Origin: Rhodanobacter soli
Lineage (GTDB): Bacteria; Pseudomonadota; Gammaproteobacteria; Xanthomonadales; Rhodanobacteraceae
Assembly: GCF_040548735.1 (NCBI RefSeq)
Contig: NZ_JBEPSD010000002.1
Location: 620,001-684,000, forward strand
Direction: 5' to 3'
Length of the DNA stretch: 64,000 nucleotides
Shown in pieces: positions 9,412-20,892 of this stretch. The first letter of the stretch is position 1; the number at the start of each line of letters is the position of its first letter. Under the pieces are notes generated by a model that ran no database searches, was not told the DNA's origin, and saw nothing but the letters and a program-made list of their open reading frames with translations. The translations under genes and the position numbers were made by a program.

Positions 9412-10878
9412 TCAACCAGCGACGGGCAGCGGGGCCGGAACCTGATGCGGCACCGGCTCGGGGATCGGCACCGGGATCGGCTTGATCAGGCGCGCGCGCG
9501 CATCCGCCGCGGTATGCCACAGGTTCCAGGCCATGACCCACATGCCCGACAGGATCAGCACGCCGCCCAGCCAGCGGATCAGGTACATCGGCTTGATTGC
9601 GATCAGGCTGTCCAGAAAACCATAGGTGAGCGCGCCGTCCGGATTGGTGGCGCGCCACATCAGGCCTTCGGTGACACCGGCGGTCCACATCGAACCCACG
9701 TACAGCAGGGTGCCCATGATATGCAGCCAGAAATGCGCTTCCATGCCCTTGTGCGAATACATCTCCGGACGGCCCAGCGCGCGCGGCGCCATCGCGTAGA
9801 GCGAGCCGATGGTGATCATCGCCACCCAGCCCAGCGAGCCGGAATGCACGTGGGCGATGGTCCAGTCGGTGTAGTGCGACAGCGAGTTCACCGTCTTGAT
9901 CGCCATCATCGAGCCTTCGAAGGTCGATGCGGCGTAGAACACCAGCGACATCACCATGAACTTCGCGGCAGGGTCGGTCTTCAACCGCCACCACGAGCCG
10001 TTGAACGTGAGCAGGCCGTTCGCGGCCGAACCCAGGCTGGGCATCAGCAGCACCAGCGAGAACGCCATGCCGACGGACTGCACCCAGTCGGGCAGGGCGG
10101 TGTACATCAGGTGGTGCGCGCCGGCCCACATGTAGACCGAGATCAGCGCCCAGAAATTGACGATCGAGAAGCGGTAGCTCCACAGCGGCTGCTGCGCCTG
10201 CCGCGGCACGAAGTAATACATCATGCCGAGGAAGCCGGCGGTGAGGAAAAACGCCACCGCGTTGTGGCCGTACCACCACTGCACCATCGCATCGACCACG
10301 CCCGAATAGATCGGGTAGGACTTGAACAGCGACACCGGCAGGGCGAGGTTGTTGACGATGTGCAGCAGGCCCACCGCGATGATGAACGCGCCGTAGTACC
10401 AGTTCGCCACGTAGATGTGCTTGATGCGCCGGCGCGCCAGGCTGCCGAAGAACACCACGCCGAAGCTCACCCAGACGATCGCGATCAGGATGTCGATGAT
10501 CCATTCCGGCTCGGCGTATTCCTTGCTCTGGGTCATGCCCAGCGGCATGGACACCATCGCCAGCACGCAGACCAGCTGCCAGCCCCAGAACGTGAACGCG
10601 GCCAGTTTCTTGAACGCCAGCCGCGCGTGGCCGGTGCGCTGCACCACGTAGTAGCAGGTGCCCATCAGCGCCGAGCCGCCGAACGCGAAGATCACGCCGA
10701 AGGTATGGTCGGGGCGGAGCCGGCTGAAGGTCAGCCAGGGGATCTCGAAATTGAGCGCCGGCCACAGCAGCTCGGCGGCGGCGTAGACGCCGACCGACAT
10801 GCCGATGATGCCCCAGACCGCCGCGGCCAGCAGGAACTGGCGCACGACCTTGTCGTTGTAATACTCGGTATTCGGCAT
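9412..10878 (-). CDS. ccoN: cbb3-type cytochrome c oxidase catalytic subunit I
   Basis: This 488-aa protein is the heme-copper catalytic subunit that reduces oxygen to water and pumps protons at low oxygen tension. About twelve transmembrane helices are evident. Conserved histidine segments include [18 protein letters not shown] and [16 protein letters not shown] (copper B and heme ligands). The C-terminus has a Pro-rich tail. The ATG at 10878 starts MPNTEYYND; upstream in-frame codons lie in the control region. It is the first gene of ccoNOQP-x-ccoI-ccoS. A perfect FNR-type box lies 55 bp upstream, so expression is probably microaerobic. No ccoG (ferredoxin-like assembly factor) is found in the cluster. 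Confidence 0.97.
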   Translation of the reverse strand: MPNTEYYNDKVVRQFLLAAAVWGIIGMSVGVYAAAELLWPALNFEIPWLTFSRLRPDHTFGVIFAFGGSALMGTCYYVVQRTGHARLAFKKLAAFTFWGWQLVCVLAMVSMPLGMTQSKEYAEPEWIIDILIAIVWVSFGVVFFGSLARRRIKHIYVANWYYGAFIIAVGLLHIVNNLALPVSLFKSYPIYSGVVDAMVQWWYGHNAVAFFLTAGFLGMMYYFVPRQAQQPLWSYRFSIVNFWALISVYMWAGAHHLMYTALPDWVQSVGMAFSLVLLMPSLGSAANGLLTFNGSWWRLKTDPAAKFMVMSLVFYAASTFEGSMMAIKTVNSLSHYTDWTIAHVHSGSLGWVAMITIGSLYAMAPRALGRPEMYSHKGMEAHFWLHIMGTLLYVGSMWTAGVTEGLMWRATNPDGALTYGFLDSLIAIKPMYLIRWLGGVLILSGMWVMAWNLWHTAADARARLIKPIPVPIPEPVPHQVPAPLPVAG

Positions 10879-10932
10879 GGGGTTCCCCGGCTGGACATCT
10901 GGACAATCTAAAGTGAAGCATGCGGTGCCGCA

Positions 10933-10946
10933 TTGATCCCGATCAA
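10933..10946. promoter_or_regulatory. ANR/FNR binding site of the cco operon
   Basis: The 14-bp sequence TTGATCCCGATCAA is a perfect match to the FNR/ANR palindrome TTGAT-N4-ATCAA. Its centre (10939.5) is about 41.5 bp upstream of a putative start near 10898. On the minus strand a TTAGAT hexamer (10911 to 10906) sits exactly where a -10 box belongs for that start. This is the classic class II FNR activation arrangement, driving ccoN. The site is seen directly; activation by an ANR homologue is inferred. Confidence 0.85.
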
Positions 10947-11107
10947 GTTGCTGCGGCAATCCGTCCCCTGTGTCGATGACAGTGGACGGCCCTGTGCAAC
11001 CAATCGGTCGCCAGCGTGCGCCGATTTGCCACAGGGCGGCAGGCCTGATCGGGTATCCTTGGCACTATCGCCGCGAACCATCGCGACTTGTCATCCCGGT
11101 TGATTCC

Positions 11108-12367
11108 ATGAGTGAGATTGCCACACAGAAACCGCGTCCGGCTGGGCCGGCGCTACGCCGGCCCAGCGTGGCCGTGCAGATCGGCAAGGTAAAGGTCGGC
11201 GGCGGCGCGCCGGTGGTGGTGCAGTCGATGACCAACACCGATACCGAGGACCCGGCCAGCACCGCGAAACAGATCGCCGAGCTGGCCCGCGCCGGCTCCG
11301 AACTGGTGCGCATCACGGTCAACACGCCGGCCGCCGCTGCCGCGGTGCCGCGCATCGCCGAGCGGCTGGCGATGATGGGCGTGGACGTGCCGATCATCGG
11401 CGACTTCCACTACAACGGGCACCTGCTGCTGGAACGCGAGCCGGCCTGTGCCGAAGCGCTGGCGAAGTACCGCATCAACCCCGGCAACGTCGGTTTCGGC
11501 AAGAAGCATGAAAGCCAGTTCGCGTCAATCATCGAGAAGGCGCTGCGCTACGCCAAGCCGGTGCGCATCGGTGCGAACTGGGGCTCGCTGGACCAGGGCA
11601 TGGTCACCGCGCTGATGGACGAGAACGCACGCCGCGCCGATCCGTGGGACGCCTCGCACGTGGCCCGCGAGGCGCTGATCCGCTCGGCGCTGGATTCGGC
11701 GGCGCTGGCCGAGAAGATCGGCCTGGCACGCGAGCGCATCATCCTGTCGTGCAAGGTCTCCGGCGTGCAGGAACTGATCGCCGTGTACCGCGACCTGGCC
11801 GCGCGCTGCGACTACGCGCTGCACCTGGGCCTGACTGAAGCCGGCATGGGTTCCAAGGGCATCACCGCATCCAGCGCCGCGTTGGCGGTGCTGCTGCAGG
11901 AAGGCATCGGCGACACCATCCGCATCTCGCTCACGCCGGAGCCTGGCGCCTCGCGCACCGGCGAGGTGATCGTGGCGCAGGAACTGCTGCAGACCATGGG
12001 CCTGCGCTCGTTCACCCCGCTGGTCACCGCCTGCCCGGGTTGCGGCCGCACCACCAGCGAGTTCTTCCAGGAACTGGCCAAGACCGTGCAGGAACACGTG
12101 CGCGAACAGATGCCGACCTGGCGCATCAAGTACGACGGCGTGGAGAACCTCACCCTGGCGGTGATGGGCTGCATCGTCAACGGCCCGGGCGAATCCAAGC
12201 ATGCCAACATCGGCATCTCGCTGCCGGGCAACGGCGAGGCGCCGGCGGCGCCGGTGTTCATCGACGGCGAGAAGGCGATGACCCTGCGCGGCGACAACAT
12301 CGCCAACGAATTCGTGGGCATCCTCGACGACTACGTGGCCCGCAAGTATGCGGCGCGAACGGGCTGA
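11108..12367 (+). CDS. ispG: 4-hydroxy-3-methylbut-2-en-1-yl diphosphate synthase
   Basis: IspG (GcpE) makes HMBPP from MEcPP in the MEP isoprenoid pathway using a 4Fe-4S cluster. The 419-aa product contains the three cluster cysteines: C309 and C312 in CPGCGRT and C355 in [10 protein letters not shown]. The TIM-barrel N-terminus starts [24 protein letters not shown]. The ATG at 11108 begins [11 protein letters not shown]. The open frame extends upstream to 10970, but that part overlaps the cco promoter region and lacks conservation. Confidence 0.96.
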   Translation: MSEIATQKPRPAGPALRRPSVAVQIGKVKVGGGAPVVVQSMTNTDTEDPASTAKQIAELARAGSELVRITVNTPAAAAAVPRIAERLAMMGVDVPIIGDFHYNGHLLLEREPACAEALAKYRINPGNVGFGKKHESQFASIIEKALRYAKPVRIGANWGSLDQGMVTALMDENARRADPWDASHVAREALIRSALDSAALAEKIGLARERIILSCKVSGVQELIAVYRDLAARCDYALHLGLTEAGMGSKGITASSAALAVLLQEGIGDTIRISLTPEPGASRTGEVIVAQELLQTMGLRSFTPLVTACPGCGRTTSEFFQELAKTVQEHVREQMPTWRIKYDGVENLTLAVMGCIVNGPGESKHANIGISLPGNGEAPAAPVFIDGEKAMTLRGDNIANEFVGILDDYVARKYAARTG

Positions 12368-12478
12368 GGCTGAGGTTCCGGTCACACCGCCACGGCAGGC
12401 GCGGACTCATACTTCCGCCTGCCCGCAAGAGGCGTGGCGCGCATGTCGTGGGCGGGATGATCTCGCCGGGGAGCCGTC

Positions 12479-13279
12479 GTGAGAATCAGCCCTCAGTCCC
12501 GCACCGTCCTGCTCTACGTGCTGTTATCCGCGTTGTGGATCTGGCTGTCCGATCGTGCGCTGGACGCCCTGGTGCACGGTCAGGCCGAGTTGACCTCCCT
12601 GCAGAGCGTCAAGGGCTGGCTATTCGTGGCCAGCACGGGTGCGCTGCTGTACTGGATGATCGGCCGTGACCTGCGGCGCCTGCAGGCTGTCAACCGGAGA
12701 CTGCTGGACGGGCATGCCCAGGCCTTGCGCGTGCTGGTCTCGGCGATGGATATCCGCCATCGCGAGACCGGCGACCATTCCGACCGGGTGATGCGCATGG
12801 CCACCGGCCTGGCCCGTCTGGCCGGCGTGCAAGGCGAGGCGTTGCGCAACCTCACCTTTGGCGCCTTGCTGCACGACATCGGCAAGCTCGCCTTGCCCGA
12901 TGCGGTGCTGATCAAGCCGGGCAAGCTGGACGACGAGGAGATGGCGGTGATGCGCCGCCACCCGCAGCTCGGCTACGAGCTGCTGCAACGGGTGGACTTC
13001 CTGCGCGATGCCGGCGATATCCCGCACAGCCATCACGAGCGCTGGGACGGCGGCGGCTATCCGCAAGGCTTACGCGGCGAGGAGATCCCGCTGGCCGCGC
13101 GCATCTTCAGCGTGGTCGACGTGTGGGATGCGCTGATCACGGTGCGCGTGTACAAGCCGGCGTGGCCGGAGTCCGAGGTGCTGGATTACCTGCGCGAAGT
13201 TGCCGGCAGCCAGCTCGATCCCCGCCTGGTGGCGCTGTTCCTGGAAAATTACGACGAACTCAAGGCACTCGGTCGCTGA
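12479..13279 (+). CDS. HD-GYP domain membrane protein, probable c-di-GMP phosphodiesterase
   Basis: The 266-aa protein has two N-terminal hydrophobic segments (about 8-24 and 46-62) and a C-terminal HD-GYP domain. HD is at H132-D133 in LLHDIGKLALPD. The GYP signature is complete: HHERWDGGGYPQGLRGEEIPLAARI at about 185-209, with G193-Y194-P195. Such domains hydrolyse c-di-GMP to GMP. No input domain other than the membrane segments is seen. The start is GTG at 12479 after a GGGGAGC stretch. Its 3' end overlaps the convergent aat gene by 20 bp. Confidence 0.88.
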   Translation: MRISPQSRTVLLYVLLSALWIWLSDRALDALVHGQAELTSLQSVKGWLFVASTGALLYWMIGRDLRRLQAVNRRLLDGHAQALRVLVSAMDIRHRETGDHSDRVMRMATGLARLAGVQGEALRNLTFGALLHDIGKLALPDAVLIKPGKLDDEEMAVMRRHPQLGYELLQRVDFLRDAGDIPHSHHERWDGGGYPQGLRGEEIPLAARIFSVVDVWDALITVRVYKPAWPESEVLDYLREVAGSQLDPRLVALFLENYDELKALGR

Positions 13280-14009
13280 AACCGGTCCCCGCGCAGGGCT
13301 GGATCAGCCGCGGCGTGAAGGCGGCCCAGCTGCCGACCAGCCCGGGCAACTGGCCGAGCCGGGCCACCTGGCGCAGGAATTCCACACGGGGCATCTCGAC
13401 GGCGCCCAGGCCGAGCGTATGCGGGTTGCTGACCTGGGTGTCGATCAGCGGGAAATCCATGTCGCGCAGCAGGCGTGCCAGCGCGGCCAGGGCGAGCTTC
13501 GAGCCGCCGCTTTCCGCGCTGAACATCGACTCGCCGCAGAACAGCCGGCCGATCGCGACGCCGTAGATGCCGCCGACCAGGCGCTCGCCGTCCCACACTT
13601 CCACGCTGTGCGCATGGCCGAGCCGGTGCAACTGGACATAGGCGTCGATCATCGTCGGCACCAGCCAGGTGCCGGCGTCGTTGGCGCGCGGCGCGGCGCA
13701 GGCGCGGATGACCTGGTCGAATGCGTGGTCGACGGTCAGCCGCCATGATTTGCCCCTGAGCTGGCGGTGCAGGCTGCGGTTGATCCGCAGGGTTTCGGTA
13801 TGGAACACGCAGCGCGGGTCGGGCGACCACCACAGGATCGGCTCGTGCTCGCCGAACCACGGGAAGATGCCGAGACTGTACGCGGCCAGCAGCCGCCGGG
13901 GCGACAGGTCGCCGCCGAACGCGAGCAGGCCGTTCGGTTCGGCCAGCGCCTGGCGCGGGTCGGGGAAGCGGTCCCAGAGTTCGGCATCCAGCAGCGGCAG
14001 CCTGTTCAT
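13260..14009 (-). CDS. aat: Leucyl/phenylalanyl-tRNA--protein transferase
   Basis: Aat adds Leu or Phe from aminoacyl-tRNA to N-terminal Arg/Lys of proteins, marking them for ClpAP through the N-end rule. The 249-aa product shows the family signature GLLAFGGDLSPRRLLAAYSLGIFPWF broken only by normal variation (about 27-52), then WWSPDPRCVF and ESMFS. The ATG at 14009 overlaps the stop of the upstream gene as ATGA, indicating coupling. No clpS or clpA lies next to it in this window. Confidence 0.95.
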   Translation of the reverse strand: MNRLPLLDAELWDRFPDPRQALAEPNGLLAFGGDLSPRRLLAAYSLGIFPWFGEHEPILWWSPDPRCVFHTETLRINRSLHRQLRGKSWRLTVDHAFDQVIRACAAPRANDAGTWLVPTMIDAYVQLHRLGHAHSVEVWDGERLVGGIYGVAIGRLFCGESMFSAESGGSKLALAALARLLRDMDFPLIDTQVSNPHTLGLGAVEMPRVEFLRQVARLGQLPGLVGSWAAFTPRLIQPCAGTGFSDRVP

Positions 14010-15151
14010 CGTTCGACCTTGCCGTGATCGGCATAAGGGCTGTGGCCTTGCAGCTCGGCGGCATAAGCGTCGACCGCTTCGGCCTCGCTGGCAAGCGCCG
14101 CCGCCACCGCGGCACGGAAATCGGGGTTGGCCAGGTAGTGGCGCGAGTGCGTGCGCACCGGCAGGAACCCGCGCGCCAGCTTGTGTTCGCCCTGCGCGCC
14201 CGGTTCGAAACGTTCCAGGCGGTGTGCGATCGCGTACTCGATGCCGCGGTAGTAGCACAGCTCGAAATGCAGGCCGGGCACGTCCATCGACGCGCCCCAG
14301 TAGCGGCCGTACAGCACGTTGCCGCCTTGCACGAACAGCGCCATCGCCACGATGGCCGCGCCGTCGCGGGCCAGTGCGAGCTGCGCGATCGATCCCAGCG
14401 CGCCGAGCCGGCGGAAGAACGCGGCAGTCAGCGCGGCGTGGTTGCCCTTCATGTCGAAGGTGGCTTCGTACAGCGCATGCACGCGCTGCCATTCATCGAG
14501 ACTGAGCGTGTCGCCGCTGCGCCACTCGAAGGCCAGTCCGCTCGCCGCCACCTGGCGGCGTTCGCGCAGGATGTTCTTGCGCTTCTTGTGGTTGAGCGCA
14601 GCGAGGAAATCCGGGAAGTGGCGGTAGCCGCGGTTGTGCCAGTGGAACTGCACGTCCGAGCGCGCCAGCCAGTCGTCGCCGAAGGCGGCCAGTTCGGCAG
14701 CTTGCAGGAAATTCGCATGCACCGATGACAGGCCGAGCCGCACGGCTTCGTCGCGCATGGCGTCGGCCAGCGCACGCTGCAGGTGCGGCGTGCGTGCGCC
14801 GTTGCCGGCGAGCAGGCGCGGGCCGGGCACGGGCGAGTAGGGCACGCCGTTGAGCAGCTTCGGGTAGTACTCGCCGCCGGCACGCTCCCACGCGCTGGCC
14901 CAGCTCCAGTCGAACACGAACTCGCCGTGCGAATTGCCCTTCAGGTACAGCGGCGCGGCGGCCAGCAGGCGGCCGTCTTCGTACAGGCCCAGGTGATGCG
15001 TCTGCCAGCCCCAGTCGGGGCGGATGCAGCCGCTGCGTTCCAGCGCGTCCAGGAACGCGTGCGACACGAACGGGTTCGCATCGGCACGCAGGGCGTCCCA
15101 CTCCGCGGCTGGCAGTTCGGCGATCGCGGCATGGAAGCGGATGTTGTGCAT
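14006..15151 (-). CDS. GNAT/FemAB-like N-acetyltransferase (DUF482 type)
   Basis: This 381-aa protein resembles the DUF482/peptidoglycan-recognition GNAT family commonly found next to aat. Conserved features include the N-terminal EWDAL...NPFVSHAFLDALE, FNWSWA-like FVFDWSWASAWE, the YYPKLLNGVPYSPVPGPRLL stretch and KKRKNILRERR. A GNAT-like core follows, with LYGRYWGASMDVPGLHFELCYYRGIEYAI. Substrate is unknown. The ATG at 15151 starts MHNIRFHAAIAELP; a longer frame begins in intergenic sequence. The ATGA overlap with aat suggests the two are co-expressed. Confidence 0.82.
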   Translation of the reverse strand: MHNIRFHAAIAELPAAEWDALRADANPFVSHAFLDALERSGCIRPDWGWQTHHLGLYEDGRLLAAAPLYLKGNSHGEFVFDWSWASAWERAGGEYYPKLLNGVPYSPVPGPRLLAGNGARTPHLQRALADAMRDEAVRLGLSSVHANFLQAAELAAFGDDWLARSDVQFHWHNRGYRHFPDFLAALNHKKRKNILRERRQVAASGLAFEWRSGDTLSLDEWQRVHALYEATFDMKGNHAALTAAFFRRLGALGSIAQLALARDGAAIVAMALFVQGGNVLYGRYWGASMDVPGLHFELCYYRGIEYAIAHRLERFEPGAQGEHKLARGFLPVRTHSRHYLANPDFRAAVAAALASEAEAVDAYAAELQGHSPYADHGKVER

Positions 15152-15227
15152 GGCCGTGGAGAGTGGAGGAAGCGACAAGTTCCCGCCACTGCTCGTTGCT
15201 CGCTCCTCTCCACTCACTCCCGCTTCG

Positions 15228-16671
<1,444 letters not shown>

Positions 16672-17736
16672 ATGCGCATCGGCATTCCCTCCGAAACCAA
16701 GACCCTGGAAGGTCGCGTCGCCCTCATTCCGGCCGCTGCCGCCGACCTGGTGCACCGTGGCCACGATGTGTTCATCCAGTCCGGGGCCGGCCTGAAAAGC
16801 GGCTTTGCCGATGAGGCCTACGCAAGGGAGGGCATCACCGTGGTGGCGGATGCCGCCGCGCTGTACGAGGCGGGCGAGTTGATCGTCAAGGTGAAGGAGC
16901 CGGTCGCCGGCGATCTCGCCTTGCTGAAAAAGCACCATCTGCTGTTCTGTTACCTGCACCTGGCGGCCGAGCCCGAGCTGACCCGCAGCCTGCTCGGCAT
17001 CGGGCTGACCGGCGTGGCGTTCGAATCGGTGACCGAGAACGGCATGCTGCCGCTGCTGCTGCCGATGTCGGTGATCGCCGGCCGCATCGCCACCCAGATC
17101 GGCACCACGCTGCTGCACCGCCCGCAGGGCGGCAAGGGCAAGCTGCTCGGCGGCATGGCTTCCACTCCGCGCGGCAAGGTCGTGGTGCTCGGCGCCGGTG
17201 CCGCCGGCGGCAATGCCGCCGCCCTGGCCGCGGCCGCCGGTGCCAACGTGGTGGTGTTCGACAAGCGCCAGGACCGCCTGGCCGAAATGATGGCCATGGG
17301 TCCGAACGTCACCGCGTTGTATGCCTACGAGTCGTCGGTAGCCGAGGAGGTCCGCGACGCCGACATCGTGGTCGGCGCGGTGCTGATCCCCAGTGCCCGG
17401 GCGCCGCACGTGGTCAGCGAGGCGATGGTCAGGACGATGGAGCCGGGCAGCGTGCTGGTGGACATCGCGATCGACCAGGGCGGCTGCTTCGAGACTTCGA
17501 AGCCGACCACCTGGGAGAAGCCCACCTACGACGTGCACGGCATCACCCACTTCTGCGTGACCAACATGCCGGGTGCGGTGCCGCAGACGTCGTCACTGGC
17601 GATTTCCGCCGCGATCCTGCCGTACGTGCAGCGTCTGGCCGCGGGCAGCGAGTGGCGCCAGTTCGCCCCGCTGAATAGCGGCATCAATGTCGATGGCGGC
17701 AAGCTGGTGCATCCTGCGCTGCAAGGTATGCTCTAA
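16672..17736 (+). CDS. ald: Alanine dehydrogenase
   Basis: Ald catalyses reversible NAD-dependent deamination of L-alanine to pyruvate and ammonia. The 354-aa product carries the known substrate residues at matching positions, K75 (VKVKEP) and H96 (CYLHL), and the NAD-binding GAGAAGG at 174-180. It is a little shorter than the Bacillus enzyme (about 370-378 aa), lacking a C-terminal extension. It resembles the N-terminal part of transhydrogenase PntAA, but the AlaDH residues and the single-gene context favour Ald. It precedes ftsK on the same strand. Confidence 0.9.
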   Translation: MRIGIPSETKTLEGRVALIPAAAADLVHRGHDVFIQSGAGLKSGFADEAYAREGITVVADAAALYEAGELIVKVKEPVAGDLALLKKHHLLFCYLHLAAEPELTRSLLGIGLTGVAFESVTENGMLPLLLPMSVIAGRIATQIGTTLLHRPQGGKGKLLGGMASTPRGKVVVLGAGAAGGNAAALAAAAGANVVVFDKRQDRLAEMMAMGPNVTALYAYESSVAEEVRDADIVVGAVLIPSARAPHVVSEAMVRTMEPGSVLVDIAIDQGGCFETSKPTTWEKPTYDVHGITHFCVTNMPGAVPQTSSLAISAAILPYVQRLAAGSEWRQFAPLNSGINVDGGKLVHPALQGML

Positions 17737-17766
17737 CCCTTGGCAGGCAGGAAGGGGGCACCCAGG

Positions 17767-20091
17767 GTGGCGCGCAGCACGAACGTCAGGCAACAACCGA
17801 AGGAAGGCCTCAGCGAGGAGCTGAAGCGGCGGCTGCGCGAAGCCGGTGCCCTGCTGCTGTTGCCGCTGGCGCTGTACCTGCTGGTGTGCCTGTTCAGCTA
17901 CAACCCGCACGACCCCAGCTGGACGAACGCCGGTCAGCTGGAACACGCGCGCAATTTCGGCGGCACCGTCGGCGCCTATATCGCCGACCTGCTGCGCTGG
18001 ATCTTCGGCCTGGTCGCCTACTGCTTCCCGTTGCTGCTGCTGTTGCTGGGCGTGCAGGTGCTGCGCCAGCGCGGCGAGCAGGTGGTGCATCCGTGGGAGC
18101 CGGCGCTGCGCCTGATCGGCTTCGTGTTCTTCTTCATCACCGGCCCGGCGTTGCTGTACCTCAATTTCCACGACGAGCCGGTGCTGCCCCAAGGTGTGGG
18201 CGGCATCATCGGCGTATGGGTCGGCGATGCCCTGCTCAGCGCGTTCGGCAACAAGGGCGCGCCGCTGCTGTTGCTGGCCTTGTTCCTGGTCGCGGTGACC
18301 CTGGCCACCGGGTTGTCCTGGTTCAAGGTGATGGACCTGACCGGGCATGGCGTGCTGAAGCTGCTCGACTGGCTCAAGGGCAAGTTGCGCGAGGCGCCGC
18401 AGGTGTTGGCCGCGCGGCAGGCGCGCACCGAGCGCGAGGTGGTGAAGAAAGCCGATGCGGTGCGCCAGGCCAAGCGCGAACCGGTGCGCATCGAGGCGCC
18501 GCCCGCGCCGGTGACCAAGAGCGAGCGGGCCAGGCTGGAAACGCAGATCCCGCTGTTCGTCGGCGCCGCCACGCCGGGCGAACTGCCGCCGCTGTCGCTG
18601 CTGGACGAGGCGCCGCCGCAGGGGCCGGGCTATTCCGAGGAAACCCTCGAGGTGCTCTCGCGCCAGGTCGAGTTCAAGCTGAAGGACTTCAAGATCGACG
18701 TGAAGGTGGTCGGCGCCTATCCGGGCCCGGTGATCACCCGCTTCGAGATGGAGCCGGCGCCGGGCATCCGCGGCTCGCAGGTGTCGAGCCTGGACAAGGA
18801 CATCGCGCGCGGCCTGTCGGTGGTCAGCGTGCGCGTGGTCGACGTGATCCCCGGCAAGAACGTGATCGGGCTGGAGATCCCCAATACCCACAAGCAGATC
18901 GTGTATCTCTCCGAGATACTGCGTTCGGACAAGTACGACCAGCAGAAATCGCCGCTGGCGCTGGCGCTGGGCAAGGACATCGGCGGCAAGCCGGTGGTGG
19001 TCGACCTGGGCAAGATGCCGCATCTGCTGGTGGCCGGCACCACGGGTTCGGGCAAGTCCGTGGCGGTCAACGCGATGGTGCTGAGCCTCCTGTACAAGGC
19101 CAGCCCGAAAGACGTGCGGATGATCATGATCGACCCGAAGATGCTGGAGCTCTCGGTGTACGAGGGCATCCCGCACCTGCTGGCGCCGGTGGTCACCGAC
19201 ATGAAGGAGGCCGCCAACGCGCTGCGCTGGTGCGTCGCCGAGATGGAGCGCCGCTACAAGCTGATGGCCGCCGTCGGCGTGCGCAACCTGGCCGGCTTCA
19301 ACAAGAAGGTGAAGGACGCCGAGAACGCCGGCCAGCCGATGCTGGACCCGCTGTTCCGGCCGAACCCGGACATGCCGAACCTCGCCGCCGAACCGCTGGA
19401 GCCGCTGCCGTATATCGTGGTGTTCATCGACGAATTCGCCGACATGATGATGATCGTCGGCAAGAAGGTGGAGGAGTTGATCGCCCGCCTGGCGCAGAAG
19501 GCGCGCGCCGCCGGCGTGCACCTGATCCTGGCCACCCAGCGCCCGTCGGTGGACGTGATCACCGGCCTGATCAAGGCGAACATCCCCACCCGCATCGCGT
19601 TCCAGGTCTCCAGCAAGATCGACTCGCGCACGATTCTCGACCAGTCCGGCGCCGAGACCCTGCTTGGCCACGGCGACATGCTGTACCTGCCGCCGGGCAC
19701 CGCCACGCCGGAACGCGTGCACGGCGCCTTCGTCGACGACCACGAAGTGCATCATGTGGTCGCCTGGCTGAAATCGCAGGGCGCGCCGAACTACATCGAG
19801 GGCGTGCTGGAGGAAGTCCAGGCCACCAGCGACGGCAAGTTCATCAACGACTCGGGCCTGCCGCAGGAAGGCGAAGAGGGCGGCGATGCGGATACCCAGC
19901 TGTACGACAAGGCCGTGGCGATCGTCACGCAAACCCGTCGCGCCTCGATCTCCGGCGTGCAGCGGCACCTGCGCATCGGCTACAACCGCGCCGCGCGGCT
20001 GGTCGAACAGATGGAGCAGGACGGCGTGGTCAGCGCCCCTCAGCACAACGGCAACCGCGAGGTGCTGGCGCCGCCTCCGCCGAAGAACTGA
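17767..20091 (+). CDS. ftsK: DNA translocase FtsK
   Basis: FtsK anchors at the division septum and pumps chromosome ends to the dif site for XerCD resolution. The approximately 774-aa product has four N-terminal membrane helices within about 20-190 and a short, charged linker. The alpha/beta motor domain has Walker [10 protein letters not shown] near 424 and Walker [10 protein letters not shown] near 550. The C-terminal winged-helix gamma domain is about 705-765. The linker is far shorter than in E. coli FtsK (1329 aa), as in SpoIIIE-like forms. A GTG at 17767, with GGAAGGGGG upstream, is preferred to an in-frame TTG at 17740. Confidence 0.95.
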   Translation: MARSTNVRQQPKEGLSEELKRRLREAGALLLLPLALYLLVCLFSYNPHDPSWTNAGQLEHARNFGGTVGAYIADLLRWIFGLVAYCFPLLLLLLGVQVLRQRGEQVVHPWEPALRLIGFVFFFITGPALLYLNFHDEPVLPQGVGGIIGVWVGDALLSAFGNKGAPLLLLALFLVAVTLATGLSWFKVMDLTGHGVLKLLDWLKGKLREAPQVLAARQARTEREVVKKADAVRQAKREPVRIEAPPAPVTKSERARLETQIPLFVGAATPGELPPLSLLDEAPPQGPGYSEETLEVLSRQVEFKLKDFKIDVKVVGAYPGPVITRFEMEPAPGIRGSQVSSLDKDIARGLSVVSVRVVDVIPGKNVIGLEIPNTHKQIVYLSEILRSDKYDQQKSPLALALGKDIGGKPVVVDLGKMPHLLVAGTTGSGKSVAVNAMVLSLLYKASPKDVRMIMIDPKMLELSVYEGIPHLLAPVVTDMKEAANALRWCVAEMERRYKLMAAVGVRNLAGFNKKVKDAENAGQPMLDPLFRPNPDMPNLAAEPLEPLPYIVVFIDEFADMMMIVGKKVEELIARLAQKARAAGVHLILATQRPSVDVITGLIKANIPTRIAFQVSSKIDSRTILDQSGAETLLGHGDMLYLPPGTATPERVHGAFVDDHEVHHVVAWLKSQGAPNYIEGVLEEVQATSDGKFINDSGLPQEGEEGGDADTQLYDKAVAIVTQTRRASISGVQRHLRIGYNRAARLVEQMEQDGVVSAPQHNGNREVLAPPPPKN

Positions 20092-20219
20092 AGCCAGTTC
20101 GCACGGCGGGCACTGCCGGTATCCTGCGAAGCCCGAAGAACACCACCCGCCGCTCCTACCGATCCGTTAAGCCGGCACTGTCCACAATCCACCGCCACCG
20201 CCACGTTCCGGGGAATCCG

Positions 20220-20885
20220 ATGAAACGCTTCATGCTTGCCCTGTCCGCCGTCGTGCTGACGCTGTCGCTGAGCGCCGTGGCGCAGGCTGCCGCGGGTCCG
20301 GCGCGCGCGCGGCTGGATGCCTTCGCCACCGGCCTGCATTCGCTCACCGGCCACTTCAGCCAGACCCTGACCGACCTCAACGGCCACACCAGCAAGAACA
20401 GCTCCGGCACCCTGGCGCTGCAGGCGCCGCGCCAGTTCCGCTGGGATACGCTGGCGCCGTACAAGCAGACCATCGTCGCCGACGGCAGCCGGGTATGGAT
20501 GTACGACCCGGAACTCGAACAGGTCACCGTGCGCGTGCAAAGCAGCGAAGAGGCGCACAGTCCGCTCACCGTGCTGACCGACCTCAAGCAGATGGACAAG
20601 GACTTCAAGGTGGTCGAGCAGGGTGAGCACGACGGCCTGGCCTGGCTGCGGCTCAGTTCCACCGCGAAGGACCCGCAGTTCGACTACGCCGACCTCGGCT
20701 TCGATGCGAATGGCCTGGCCCGCATGACCTTCCGCGACCAGCTCGGTTCCACCACCGACATCCGCTTCTCCGGCTGGCAGCGCAACGCGCCGATCCCGCC
20801 GGCCACCTTCAACTTCGTGCCGCCGAAGGGCGCCGACGTGATCGGCGATGCGCCGGTGATCGACGTGCAGCCGCTGAAGGACTGA
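20220..20885 (+). CDS. lolA: Outer membrane lipoprotein carrier protein LolA
   Basis: LolA ferries lipoproteins across the periplasm from LolCDE to LolB. The 221-aa precursor has a clear Sec signal peptide (MKRFMLALS... with likely cleavage after AQA at residue 23). A LolA fold follows, containing GHFSQTLTDLNG, SSGTLALQAPRQFRW and the Trp/Asp-rich strands WMYDPELEQVTVR. The ftsK-lolA order is normal for this group. The gene follows ftsK by 128 bp. Confidence 0.94.
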   Translation: MKRFMLALSAVVLTLSLSAVAQAAAGPARARLDAFATGLHSLTGHFSQTLTDLNGHTSKNSSGTLALQAPRQFRWDTLAPYKQTIVADGSRVWMYDPELEQVTVRVQSSEEAHSPLTVLTDLKQMDKDFKVVEQGEHDGLAWLRLSSTAKDPQFDYADLGFDANGLARMTFRDQLGSTTDIRFSGWQRNAPIPPATFNFVPPKGADVIGDAPVIDVQPLKD

Positions 20886-20892
20886 TGCCGCC

